From Xenopus tropicalis (taxonomy: Eukaryota; Chordata; Amphibia; Anura; Pipidae), in assembly GCF_000004195.4 (NCBI RefSeq), contig NC_030683.2, positions 79,446,910-79,510,909 on the forward strand: a DNA stretch of 64,000 nucleotides, written 5' to 3'. Below are positions 1 to 11,356 of the stretch, piece by piece; the first letter of the stretch is position 1, and every line of letters begins with the position of its first letter. A program made the position numbers and the translations under genes. The notes under the pieces are model-generated. The model was not told the DNA's origin. It saw only the letters and a program-made list of their open reading frames with translations, and did not search any database.

Positions 1-1768
1 ATGAGACTGCCAGCTACAGGTATGATAAACATGTATTCTTTCATTGCTTTGAAAAGGTTACTTTGTATATTCTGTATATGGACTGAACCCACAGACTCTC
101 AGCAATGCTTAGCAATGGTTTCCATAAGTGATCAACTGAGCAATGGCTCACACTGCACTATTTTACTGACCAATAAGCCACAACATAGTATACATTTAAA
201 TTGTATATTCACTGGCACTAAGATTTTCATGTCAAATCTTCAGAAGTGGTGTGGAGTACAGTCAGTCTGGTGCAGTGAAGACTGTACATGATAACAGACT
301 GAGCTACCAATCAGAACAGAACATACATGATCTATAATTCTGGTAATCATCTATAAACCCTATGTGCGAGAGAAGAATATTTTGTAATTTTGCTGGAATA
401 ACAAAACCATATTCCATGAGTCATTACCACACCTATTGGGGCTGATTCATCGAAAATCTAACATTTCTCAACAGTTTTCTAGACATGATAGTAATTACAA
501 TTACTGGCAAAAAAAAATGTCTCGTATAGAAGAACTTCTTACCAACCAGCATTAAATTTTAGGGTTTCTTTTAAAAAAATAGAAATTAAGCAGCACTGGT
601 CGAAATAATTACATGAATGGAGTGTTGCCTTTCTTAGGAGTACATTTTGTACCCACAGTTGTTTTTTTGGTAGTGTGACTGTGGTTCTCTCAGAAATAGA
701 AATAACTAAGCTCTCGTCTGTCCCCTGGGTTTGCAAATAAATCCAAGGCTGTCTTTCTGCAGAACTAGTAGAAAGTAAATTTGCTCCTGTAATGTATCAC
801 TAGACTTAGTAATTCAATCTGATGCTGTATTTCCCTTTCTACTCTTGCTTATTAACCATTGCCTAGCCAGTACAGTGAGCAAATTATTCTGAAACTGCTC
901 CTTTGTCTCCGTTTAATATGCAAACATGCTGATGTGTCCCTATATGGTATAACCCAATCCCCATGCAATTCTTATATGATTTGATAAGCTAAATTATTTA
1001 AGCCTTTTCATTGTTTGTAAATCCATCCCTACTGTTTTTTTCTCCCTCTCATTTTGCACGTATAAAAGGGCTGTATTTCAGTGGTACCACGTGTTTGCAA
1101 AATATAGTTCAGCAAAGCAAAATGGGTCATGCAAATTTCATATGTGTTACGTACATCTAAAGAACAGGTTGTTTCCCTTGAAACGAAAGATATATAGTTT
1201 GTTCTCATACAATCATCTAACTGCCCTCTATATGAAAGCTGTTAGCCTATCCATAGCAACCAATCAGCAGGCATCAATTGCTTGTAAAGTTTTGTAAACA
1301 TCTGATTGCTAGGGGTTACTAGACAAACAATTTTCATTTTTTACATACCTTAACTTCATAACTTGTACATATGACCCTTTCATGTGACCCATGGGAACTG
1401 TGGAACATGTAGCTGACATATTAAAGAGATTTGGATTTGTGTTATACTCACCAGAGTGTGACAAGGTCAATCTCTCCTTTCTGCAATAATGTGAAAATGG
1501 AGCAAAGTTTATCTAGACATTTGGCAGAGATGGTTCACCATATTCCTCCATTTATATTATTAGACGATTAGAAAAATTCTACTTAAATGAATGCTTGGAA
1601 TATCACGTTTGACTTTTTTTCTATAATAGAAAATACTGAGCAGAAACACTGATTACATTTTCCACTTGTCCTGCTAAATGCTGGATGATTATTCGTATTA
1701 ATATTATTTTATCCTAGTATTCAGGCAGCTGTACTTTGTTTCCATTAGTGCACTCTTTATGGTTGGTT
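1..1768. other. AT-rich non-coding DNA
   Basis: No gene, RNA gene or clear repeat boundary is visible. The short open frame at the very start lacks any recognisable domain. Confidence 0.6.
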
Positions 1769-1875
1769 ATGCAGGTATGGGACCTGCTATCCAGAATGCT
1801 CAGGACCTGACAACAAGGGGGTCTTCCTGTAATTTATCATATCCACTTAAATAAATGCTAATTAAAACCACCAAA
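1769..1875 (-). mobile_element. CAGGTAT..GGAYC repeat, fragment
   Basis: CAGGTATGGGACCTGCTATCC followed by AGAATGCTCAGGACCTG is the inverse of the right end of the 21748 copy. Confidence 0.65.
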
Positions 1876-1906
1876 GTGTAAAGTTCTGTAAAAACTCGGC
1901 AGTGGT

Positions 1907-2263
1907 TTGGGTTCGCCAGGTTAACTCCGCATAGAAAAATAACAAAATCCACTGGAGAGCCAGGCAAATGCAACTTCTTTGTGTTTTGTTCTTCTTAATT
2001 TGGATGGCAGCAAAAAGCCCATAGACCCCCCCCCCCCCAATGTATTTGCATGAAAAAAATTATTCTCTACTGAAAAAGTTGCCTCCACTTCAAAAAAAGT
2101 TGCCACAGAAAAAGTTGCTGCAAAAAATACATGCTACAAAGTTGCTGAAAAAAATCCCATTGACTACAATGCATTCTGCAAATTTTCCCTGTTTCTTAAA
2201 TTTTCCTGTGGTTTCACAAATTTTACGGCAAAGCAAAACAGGACAGATTCGCTCATCACTAAC
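1907..2263 (-). mobile_element. hAT-like repeat with GTTAGTGATGAGCGAATC end
   Basis: Read on the minus strand, the block starts TTAGTGATGAGCGAATCTGT and contains words based on GCAAAATTT and AAAAAGTTGC, with a (C)n run at about 2028-2038. Similar words occur at the right edge of the window. The far end is unclear. Confidence 0.5.
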
Positions 2264-2273
2264 CACTATATGA

Positions 2274-2600
2274 GGGGGGCATTTACTAACGTTTGTAATT
2301 TCTTTTTCATTATTCATGTTATTTTGCGCTAAAACTTGATTTTTTTGTGGGTAAAAAACTTGATTTTTTTTTTCTGTGTATTATGTTCCAAAACTGTAAC
2401 AAACTGAAAGTTAAAACACACCATCTGAAAAGATGTCAGGGTCATATAAAAGTCAATGGCAGCTGTTCTTGATTCCAACTGAAAGATCATCCTTTCCTTG
2501 ATGGTATTAGAGGTTTTCAGATTTTTCAGACACTCCATTCTTTGAAAAATGCTAAATAAATATGAATACGAATTTTTTCGTTAGTGCTTTTTCATGGTTT
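2274..2600. mobile_element. Foldback MITE family B, degraded copy
   Basis: The left end GGGGGGCATTTACTAACG and the internal stretch TGGTATTAGAGGTTTTCAG..TTTCAGACACTCCATTC parallel the 7852 copy (TGGTATTAGAAGTTTTC..TTTCAGACACGCCATTC). The right arm is not recognisable. Confidence 0.55.
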
Positions 2601-3540
2601 TAGTAGAAATGAGTTTTGTACAATCTGTATGGGAGGGTAACTTACAGACACAAATAGGCAAATATAAGTGCTGTAGGTCACAGTGGGTGACATTACAATA
2701 TAAGTGCTGGTTCCCAGATCAGGTGCTGGGTGAGTGCCCAAAAGGTAGTCAATATTGGAGTAATGTGTAAAGGTTACTCTACTTATTTTGTGGTTAGGCC
2801 AGGTGTAGGATATAGGGTTTCCTTGATCTCCATGTACCAAAGTAAGTTCAACTAAAATTGGTGCACATCACAAATACATATGCACACAAGTAGTGCAAGT
2901 CCTTTGTAAATAGTGTTTTAATGGCAGCAATTCATCTTTAAAGCAGACATATAGGATAACCAAAAAACTCTAATCTTTCAGACAATTATGAATAATATAT
3001 GGTACTGATTTCACTTTGGGCTAAAAATGAATACTGTGAAAATCTGTAAAAATGGCCCCTGTATTGGAGCTCCCTATAGATCCACAGGTCCCTGTCTGTG
3101 TTTCAAATGAGGGGTGGGTGTGTCCTAATGGTCCCTGCCAGAAGCACAGTAGAAGGGGGACAGCCAGTTCCCTATCAGGTCAGCCTAGCTGCTGATTGGT
3201 TTCTATCCTATAGTGCAGTGTGCTGAGTGCTGCCAGCTCCCCTGTACAGCCTGGGAAAGAAGGCAGCAGGAGTTGAACAAATGGGTGGGACTTGTGGGGT
3301 TTATGGAGAAATTAATAATAAATTAGCCAGAAATACTACTTTTAAAAGCACATTCATCCTATGTTAAGATGAGTGCGATTCATTGGCACAATATTGTTTT
3401 TCACACAATATGTCCCCTTTAATAAAGCACTGTGACTGTGAGTTACAAGGTGCAGCATGAAGTGTGAAGCAAGATCCAGCACATAGAAGTTCTGTACCTA
3501 ACAGCTGTCTTGATCAGGCAGTAAGTATATAGTTCTCTTA

Positions 3541-4163
3541 GGGGCTGATTTACTAATCCACGAACGGTCCGAAGGCGTCTGAATGCATTTTTTTCATAAT
3601 GATCGGTATTTTGCGATTTTTTCGTAAATTGTCGCGACTTTTTTTCGTAGCCATTAAGACTGTTTCGCAAAATGTTGCAACTTTTTCGTAGCGCTACGAC
3701 TTGCGCGAATTGTCGCGACTTTTTCGTAGCCTTCGTGCCGAGTACAAAAGTTTTGGATTCATTCAAGCTTCAGTATTGTGACTTTTCTTGGGCCGGGTTG
3801 GAGCTGCAGAGTGCCATTGAGCCCTATGGGAGACTTTTCTTGGGCCAGGTTGGAGCTGCAGAGTGCCATTGAGTCCTATGGGAGGCTTCCAAAATCATGC
3901 AAAGTCTGAAAGTTTTGCCCGCCGGTTACGAGCGCTCAATACAAAAAAGTCATACGAGCAATGTACGAGCAAATCATAACGGCTACGAAAAATTCGCGAC
4001 TTTTCGCGCAAGGCGTAACAGCTACGAAAAAGTCGCGACAATTTACGATAAAGTCGTAACGGCGACGAAAAAATCGCAAAAAATACGACAGTCGCAAAAT
4101 GTTCGTTTCCAATCCGAATTTTTCCCATTCGGATTCGAATTCTTGGATTAGTAAATCAGCCCC
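3541..4163. mobile_element. Harbinger-like foldback MITE, copy 1
   Basis: The ends are GGGGCTGATTTACTAATCC and GGATTAGTAAATCAGCCCC, flanked by TTA at 3538-3540 and 4164-4166. The interior is a CpG-rich inverted repeat sharing words with the copies at 34833 and 57671. The centre differs: it holds a 52-bp direct duplication (3780-3831 and 3832-3883). The small open frames in it are by-products of the palindrome. Confidence 0.9.
3780..3883. repeat. 52-bp tandem duplication inside foldback MITE copy 1
   Basis: Two adjacent 52-base units, each starting GACTTTTCTTGGGCC and ending CCTATGGGA, differ at only two positions. They occupy the loop of the foldback. Confidence 0.9.
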
Positions 4164-4166
4164 TTA

Positions 4167-5725
4167 GAGTTCTGCACTTACATATGCTCAATGTTGCACC
4201 AGTTAAATCACAAGCATCTGGGAGAACATTTTTGGGAAAAAATGTTACATTGTGGGAAAAATATATTGTTAATTGCAGGGATTTTTTTTGTCCATTGTCC
4301 TCCATAAATAAATGAGTCTTGGAATTTCCCTTGGATCCGGTCAACTATGTCCTTTTAATTGTCTCATTAAGGTAAAAAAAAGTTGCTAAGCAATATTAAT
4401 TTCTATGATGGGTTTTCTCATGAGGATAGATGCTAACATATTTAACATCTGCAAAAATACCTAATAGGCAGAATATAACAGTGGCAAGGAGGGCTGCGAA
4501 TTTTAATATTAATACAGTACAGCTACTGTATGTTTTAAAGGCTAGTGGTTATCTACTGTCAGTTCAAAAAATCAGATAAATAGTGCATGACAGGTTATCA
4601 TTTTTACTTGCTCCTATTAAGTTTAGGTTTATATTGCTGTCAAAAACTTTTGCTAAAGGATCCAGAACTTCCAAGAAGGCTAGCCACAAAGCCTTAAGTT
4701 CCTTTATGTAACTGTGTGTGTTTGCCTTGTTCTGAGCTGATCCACAAATTTAGCTTACCCTGGCAGAAATTGTGATTAGCTGCGGAAAGTCCCATTAATC
4801 AATGTCAACATGCAGCAGAAGGACAAGCGCAGAAATATAAAGGTGGAAGAATGCGGGGAGAGAAAAACTCCCAATTGAGTCAGCTCCCTCGTGCAAAAAG
4901 AAACAAGAGTAATAAAATATTAATACTCATGTTTTCAGTCTAAAATATAGTCTCTGGTCTTTTTGCTGGGAAAAGCAGTACAAGAACAACAGTGCTTGAG
5001 TGACAGCTCAGTAATACATCAAGAAATTCTTGTAGGAAGAGAGGAGCAGAGGTCACACAGTATGGGATCTTGCTTGTGTAGGCCAAACAGGCAATGCAGT
5101 CAATGGAGTAACCTTAAAATATTTAATTAAGTTTATGATTTGCCTTTTACGTAACCTTGTGTAGATATGCGGAACAATCCCTAAATACTTTAGGATTCAA
5201 GAATATAGAAAGAAAATATAGTGTAACTCTACTTTCATACCTCAGTTATTTTCTGCTAATTAGGGACAGATAGACATGAGAATAAAAAGAGACTCATTAT
5301 TTTTCTATGGAGAAACATTTTGCGCCTACATATCCTGATTGCAAGGATCATCTTTATAGAATTCCTTCTGTGTATTTCTCTTTGCTGATAAGGGCAGGGC
5401 AGTTATTCTGTACGTTTAAGTACAGCACTAAAGAATGTGTTGGCACTTTATACATAAGTGTAATAATAATTCCTGTCACATACTATATGTGAAAGTTCAG
5501 TCAGGCTCAGAGTCAGGCATGTGTGATAAACATATATACTAATAAATATACTCATAAATATGCACACAAAAATGTTACATTTCACATAAAAACTCTCTAT
5601 CCCTTTTGTAATGCACCCTTTCTGTTTAGGTAAGCAATTCTACTCTTGTGGGGTTTCTATCCTTTTTATAAATGTGTTACCAACGCTGCTTGAAGATTTT
5701 ATGTCATCCTAGAGAACCATTAGAG
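4167..5725. other. AT-rich non-coding DNA
   Basis: Nothing recognisable between the first foldback MITE and the hAT element. Confidence 0.6.
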
Positions 5726-6745
5726 CTCATTCATAGAGATGTAGCGAACCTCACAAAAAAAGTTTGCGAACCCGTTCGCGAACTTCCGCCAAAAAGTGTG
5801 AACTTTTGCGAACTTTGCGAACCCCATAGACTTCAATGAGAAGGCGAACTTTAAAACCTAGAAAAGCCATTTCTGGCCAGAAAACTGATTTTAAAGTTTT
5901 TTAAAGGGTGCCACGACCTAGACAGTGGCATGCAGGAGGGGGATCAAGGGCAAAAATTTCTCTGAAAAATACGTTGTTAACACAGCGTTGCGTTTTGTGC
6001 TGTAAAGGGCAGAAATCACACTACATTTCTAAACTTGTGTAATAAACTGCTTTAAAACGTCCGGCGTCTACATGCCAATCAAGTCGTGTAAAGGTTACAG
6101 CCGGTTCACACGCAAAGACAAAACGCTGCAGTAGTGGATACGGAATATATTATTGCTGGTGGAAAAACATCGCTTAGGTGATTTTATTGCAATGCAATGT
6201 CACTACTATGTGTAACGTGTTTGGTGCACTACTATGAATAACAGCAAACAGCACTGGACATGTTAAAGAACAGTAAGTTAAATTTAAAAAAAAGTGATCT
6301 CTGGTTGGTGCACTACTAGGAGCAGCTCACCAGTCCCCAACACAGCTAGACTAATAGCACTGGGCACTATAAATTACAGTAGCAAAGTAAAAAAAACACA
6401 AATAAAAAAAAATTATGTGAATGTGTGGTTGGTGCTTAGTGCACTACTATGAGCAGCACACCTGTCTCCAACACACACAGACGGAGCTGCAGTACACAAT
6501 GAAAAGAAGACTAGAGTAACAGTAATCAGAAAATAAAAGCAGTCCTTACAAGGACTATTGCGTTACAGCAGATGAGATCAGCAGGACAGCTGTCCCCAGT
6601 AGCTACATACAGAGCCGTAGAAAGTAGATTACTAGTCAGCAAAGATACCTAAACTGTCCCTCAAATCCCTGCACAGCTCTCTTCCTACGCTAACTCTTCA
6701 AGCACACACAGGCAGAATGTAAAATGGCTGCTGGGCTTCGGTTTA

Positions 6746-7152
6746 TACACTCACCTAAAGGTTTATTAGGAACACCTGTTCAATTTCTCATTAATGCAAT
6801 TATCTAATCAACCAATCACATGGCAGTTTCTTCAATGCATTTAGGGGTGTGGTCCTGGTCAAGACAATCTCCTGAACTCCAAACTGAATGTCAGAATGGG
6901 AAAGAAAGGTGATTTAAGCAATTTTGAGCGTGGCATGGTTGTTGGTGCCAGACGGGCCGGTCTGAGTATTTCACAATCTGCTCAGTTACTGGGATTTTCA
7001 CGCACAACCATTTCTAGGGTTTACAAAGAATGGTGTGAAAAGGGAAAAACATCCAATACACGGCAGTCCTGTGGGCGAAAATGCCTTGTTGATGCTAAAG
7101 GTCAGAGAAGGGTATTAGTATGGTGTTCCTAATAATCCTTTAGGTGAGTGTA
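6746..7152 (+). mobile_element. Internally deleted Tc1 element nested in the hAT
   Basis: It is bounded by TACACTCACCTAAAGG and CCTTTAGGTGAGTGTA with flanking TA dinucleotides. It retains its left end, untranslated leader and transposase start, then jumps straight to the right terminal repeat at about 7110. It belongs to a different Tc1 lineage from the element at 34.7 kb. It inserted after the host hAT element was formed. Confidence 0.9.
6896..7132 (+). pseudogene. Truncated Tc1 transposase (N-terminal DNA-binding part)
   Basis: About 70 codons remain, starting MGKKGDLSNFERG. They cover the first helix-turn-helix (SISQSAQLLGFSRTTISRV) and the start of the linker. The frame then runs into the right terminal repeat and stops. 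The rest of the DNA-binding region and the entire catalytic domain are missing, against about 340 codons in intact relatives. If translated, it could bind inverted repeats but not cut. Confidence 0.85.
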
Positions 7153-7851
7153 TATGGAAGGGAGTGGTCCGGGGGTGGTCCAGGAGGGAGAGCTGCCTGA
7201 TTGGCTGCCATGTATCTGCTGGCTCTGGGGTGAGAGGTCAAAATTTGGCTCCAGCTAAGGCGAACCCAAAATTGCGAACATCGCTAAAAGTTTGCGAACA
7301 CCCGATTTTCCTGCAAATTAGTTCACTGGCGAACAGTTCGCTACATCTCTACTCATTCATTAAGCACAACCGTAGTTGCAGTTGTGCAACTTTTAGCACC
7401 ATTCATCAATTCATCATCATGCATTTTGACACAAAACTCAATGCACCTTGCCAGCCTGTTCGGCTGAAAAGCCTCAAAGGTGTAGCTCCAGCGTTCCAAC
7501 AGTGGCCTCTGTTAATAGACACAACACTCTTGTGCCTAAAGAATCAGGAGCAGACGTCATTTTGAAATGGCACTATTCTGACAACAACGATTTTCAATGT
7601 AGTTACATCTGACTCATGTCAAAGTTCATGCTGCTATTGTGGAAAATAGTGTTCTGTTGTGGGTAAAAAATATAGCAAGGTCTGCCCAAAAAAAGCACTT
7701 TGTGCTCATAAATCAGCCCTATTATATATGTTCTTGTCTTACAATCTTTCTTATATATTTACAGTTGTTTAACTATGCTATAGCCAAAAATTGTATTGCA
7801 AGGACAAATTACACCATGCCACGGTCCCCAAAATATGTCTTTCACTCTAAA

Positions 7852-8255
7852 GGGGCATTTATTAACATTTCAATTTTATGTATTTTTGCACTAAAACGAA
7901 ATTTTTTAGTGTAAAAGAAACATCAAAGCGTTAAAACAATGAAGACCGCTTATGCAAAACTTCCCCATCTAAAAGCTGTAAAAGTCATGTAGAAGTTAAT
8001 GGAAAACTGTCATGTTTCCAACTGGAAGATCTTATTTGCTTTATGGTATTAGAAGTTTTCAAATTTTTCAGACACGCCATTCACTGAAAAATTTGAGTTT
8101 TTTAAATTTTTTCCTCTTTTTTTTCATTAATCCTTTTTTTAAAAGGCTGCTTTAATAAATCACTTGACATTTTTCACATTAGTGAAAATGAGTTAAGTCG
8201 TGGTTTTAAAAAACTTTAAAACCACAAAAATGAGAATGTTGATAAATGGGCCTCC
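7852..8255. mobile_element. Foldback MITE family B, copy 1
   Basis: It starts GGGGCATTTATTAACATTT and ends AATGTTGATAAATGGGCCTCC. Its right half, read on the minus strand, matches the left half of 17853-18230 almost word for word, so the two are inverted copies. No clear target duplication remains and there is no coding frame. Confidence 0.75.
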
Positions 8256-9004
8256 CTGTCATGCATGATATTACATTCACATTAATACATATTAGTAAAG
8301 TGAATTCATTGGCAGAAGACTAATGGTATGGATATAAGAGAAAAAACCCAGAAGGCACTAAGGGAGATATTGTTCAGTATTTTCATGACCTTGTGTATTC
8401 AATTAAGTTAAGTCAAAAAGTCAAATAACTATAGGTTATCCTTAACCCATTGTGTACTCGGTGAACAAAGTACATCAGAGGACAGGTGAATAGGGGAGCC
8501 CAGCAATTCTAAGAGAGCTGATATAAATGCATTTTAAATGTTTCAGGGAAGTATGTACCAGCAGGTTACACTGTAGAAGTTATTTTCTGCAGGAAGGAGC
8601 ATTTTTCTATTATTGCTGTGATCCCTTAATCTGACTGGGAAAGACCCATGTGACCTCCATCTATGCTATTACTCACTCTAATTCTCCTCACTAGAATGAC
8701 AAATGTTTACAAAATCAATTTTCTTTACTACTTTTCTGTCACAGAGCTACAGAAGGTCTTGTGAAGTTTCATAACCTCTCTGACTCTAAGCTTAGACCCA
8801 AACTGAAACAGGCTTTTTATAGTACTGGAGGCATAAAAGTATGTAAATATCTCAGTAATTCTGCTGCAAAGTTGTACAAACAGTCATCCCTGGTCTGGCC
8901 AGTCCTACATTCACTTTTATCTGATTTATTAAGGAAGGTGGAAAGGTAAAATCAGTGTGGGGGTGCCAAAATATTAGGAAGTCCCCAGTGATAGTAATCG
9001 CTTA

Positions 9005-9775
9005 TCATATCCTGTTAGGAGAAAACCACACCAGACTGGGATAACTAGGAAAGTGAGGCTTGGAGACGGGCGTAGCGTAGGGGGAGGGCCTTCATGACAG
9101 GGCAGGCTGTATGAGCAGGGATTCGGCAGGCCAGGGGGTCAAAAGGGGGTATAAAGTAGTGGGCAAGGGGAGGCGGAGCCATTCAGCGCGGGAAGCGGGC
9201 ATACAAGTGTCAGGCGGCAGCCCCAAGAGGCCCACCCACCCTCCCAAAATAAAGTAAGGGAAAACTGTTATCTGAAGTTGGACAGGTAAGGTAAGGGGAT
9301 TTCACTGGGCAAGCAGTAGGAAAAGCATTTACTTAGCAGTCACAGCGTTGGCGAGTCCTTTTCCAGTCTGCCGGGCATGGTAGTGTTGGTATTGGACAGT
9401 ACGGGACCGTTGGGGCAACCCCTAAGGTGGGTACCCACGGTGAGGTTGGATATGGTCTGTTAATTACCCAGGGGTGTGGTCCCTTGTGGCTGGTTGGTGT
9501 GGATATTAACGTTATGCGTACCCACTGAGCTAGGTACAAGTGGCTAGTGGGTATTGCTGGCATTTGGAAGGGCAGACTGGCAGAGGGCCTTACAAAACAA
9601 TTGTTATCACTGTTATAATGTTACTGATGTTATGAAGTTACTGATTATAATGTTAATGATGGTACTAACATACAATGTACAATGTTTACTAATAAAGCTG
9701 CGGCCATATCATCCAATCAGGTGTTGTCACGCATTTTATTCAAGGAAGGGGGGTTTTGATAGTGAGCGAGAATTA
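9005..9775 (+). mobile_element. LTR-retroelement-like fragment (class unresolved)
   Basis: This G-rich block stands out from its AT-rich surroundings. It has a promoter-like GGTATAAAGTAGTGGG at about 9150, a CCACCCACCCTCCC stretch followed by AATAAAG (9231-9255), a GGGTACCCACGGTGAGG segment, and a second AATAAAGCTGCGGCC near 9691. This mixture of TATA box and polyadenylation signals suggests an LTR and leader of a DIRS/Ngaro- or Gypsy-type retroelement. No gag or pol frame is present and no paired LTR is seen. Confidence 0.4.
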
Positions 9776-11045
9776 GGCCGTGCACCTAGTCATGAGCAAT
9801 CCTTGTCCTTCTCTCATCAATCTTTAGAATTCTGGGGGCCGGCACATGTGCAGCAGACTAAATAAGCCGGCTTTTTTGCTAAAGTTCGGCTTTTCACTCT
9901 ACTGTTTATGCGCAAGCGGCATGAAGACAGAAGAAGGAAAAGGATGGCTCACTCACAGCTACCCCAGGCTGGTGCAGTTTTCTAATATTTTGCTTTGCCC
10001 AATTACAATTCAAAAATGTAATAACTGTTTAAGAACAATATTATGTAACCCTATCTTGGTTAGAAAACGTCTTGCCCAGCTAGGCAAGATAGAACACAGA
10101 TGACATTGAGCTCTAACACACAGGATGGGCTTTTGCTCAGTGGAAAGTGGAAAGGTGAAGCAAAGGTGTTGTTCAACTATACCTGCCCTCTGCCAGTGAA
10201 TCTGACTTTTCTTGTTCTTTAAGTGCACTAGGCATTATAAAAAGCCATAACTGGGTGCAGAAAAATCTCTGCCTAAAATTCTCAGCAGATGCACAGCAGA
10301 GTCTGTAGAGTTTTGCTGAGTGTTTTTTCTGGGAAGGTATCACTGGGAGTGAGAGCACTGACAGGCACAAAATTGTACTTCCCCAAAGAGCTTAAATTAG
10401 TTGTGCCACACATATATTTGTGCAACATTTTTTTACTTATTACTCTCTGATTTCTTACTCTATTTTTCAGGTTATTCCCTTTTATCAGTTGCAAGATAAG
10501 GAGTAATTTTATACTGAGGTTATCACAGTTATCACATGTAATATGTTTATTTTATAATATTTCATATAACATATTAATCAGGATATTACTCAACATCTTC
10601 TACCTGCTATGTGTTTGGACCATATGATGAGTTACATTGCCCAGGAGAATAAGCATTTGTTTACTATTTTATAGTTATTATTATATTTTTTAGGCTATAA
10701 ACTGCCATGGTGAACGATCATTGAATTGCTATACCTATTCAAGCAGATTGAATGTTTTTTATGTCTTGACAAAGAGCACATGAACAAAAGGTGTACAGAA
10801 TCAGTTACCTTGATTTTATACTAATTTTATCCATAACCGCCATTCATAAACAGTGCCATTTCGGTAACAGTGGTTCTTTATAATCTACTATACTTATTGT
10901 GGTATCTATACTGTATGAAGGTCTTCTTTGGCAATATATCTGATATGTAAGTGTTAGTGTTACTGGTACTACCTTACGGTGTATATGATTGGATATATAA
11001 ATATTTTTACCAGGGCAGTATCAGGGCATCTGGTCATCCTTTAGC
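9776..11045. other. Non-coding DNA
   Basis: A small CTTGCCCAGCTAGGCAAG palindrome lies at about 10070. No gene is seen. Confidence 0.55.
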
Positions 11046-11053
11046 AATTATAC

Positions 11054-11348
11054 AAGGGATGCACCTAATCCAGGATTCGGTTTAGGATTTGGCCAAGATT
11101 CTGCCTTTTTCAGCAGGATTTGGATTTGACCAAATCCATGCCTCTGCCCAAACCGAATCTGAATCCTTAAAATCATGTGACTTTTTGTCACAAACACGGA
11201 AGTTGAAGTTTTTTTGCATTCAGTTTTCTTAAACCCTTGCCTATCCTAATTGCATATGCAAATTAGGATTCAGATTCAGTCGAGTATTCGCCCGAATAGA
11301 ATTCAGGGTTCGGCAAAACCCTAAAATAGTGGATTCAGTGCATCCCTA
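11054..11348. mobile_element. hAT MITE with perfect 8-bp duplication
   Basis: The ends are AAGGGATGCACC (first base mutated from the T on the other side) and GGTGCATCCCTA-like (GTGCATCCCTA). They are flanked by a perfect AATTATAC duplication at 11046-11053 and 11349-11356. The 295-bp body has GGATTCGG / CCGAATCC words in inverted orientation and no coding frame. This is a clear non-autonomous hAT insertion. Confidence 0.92.
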
Positions 11349-11356
11349 AATTATAC

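Larger units (their letters stand above)
5734..7351. mobile_element. 1.6-kb non-autonomous hAT-type element
   Basis: The termini are TAGAGATGTAGCGAAC and its exact inverse GTTCGCTACATCTCTA, flanked by a perfect 8-bp duplication CTCATTCA (5726-5733 and 7352-7359). An 8-bp duplication is diagnostic of hAT elements. Subterminal regions are rich in the word GCGAAC. The interior has degenerate repeats of a GGTTGGTGCACTACTA-type motif near 6220, 6305 and 6430. No transposase frame is present, so movement would need an enzyme supplied elsewhere. A deleted Tc1 element sits inside at 6746-7152. Confidence 0.93.

Noticed and set aside
7164..7565. 133-codon plus-strand frame
   Set aside because: It spans the right part of the hAT element, its terminus and unique flank, so it is assembled from unrelated sequence.
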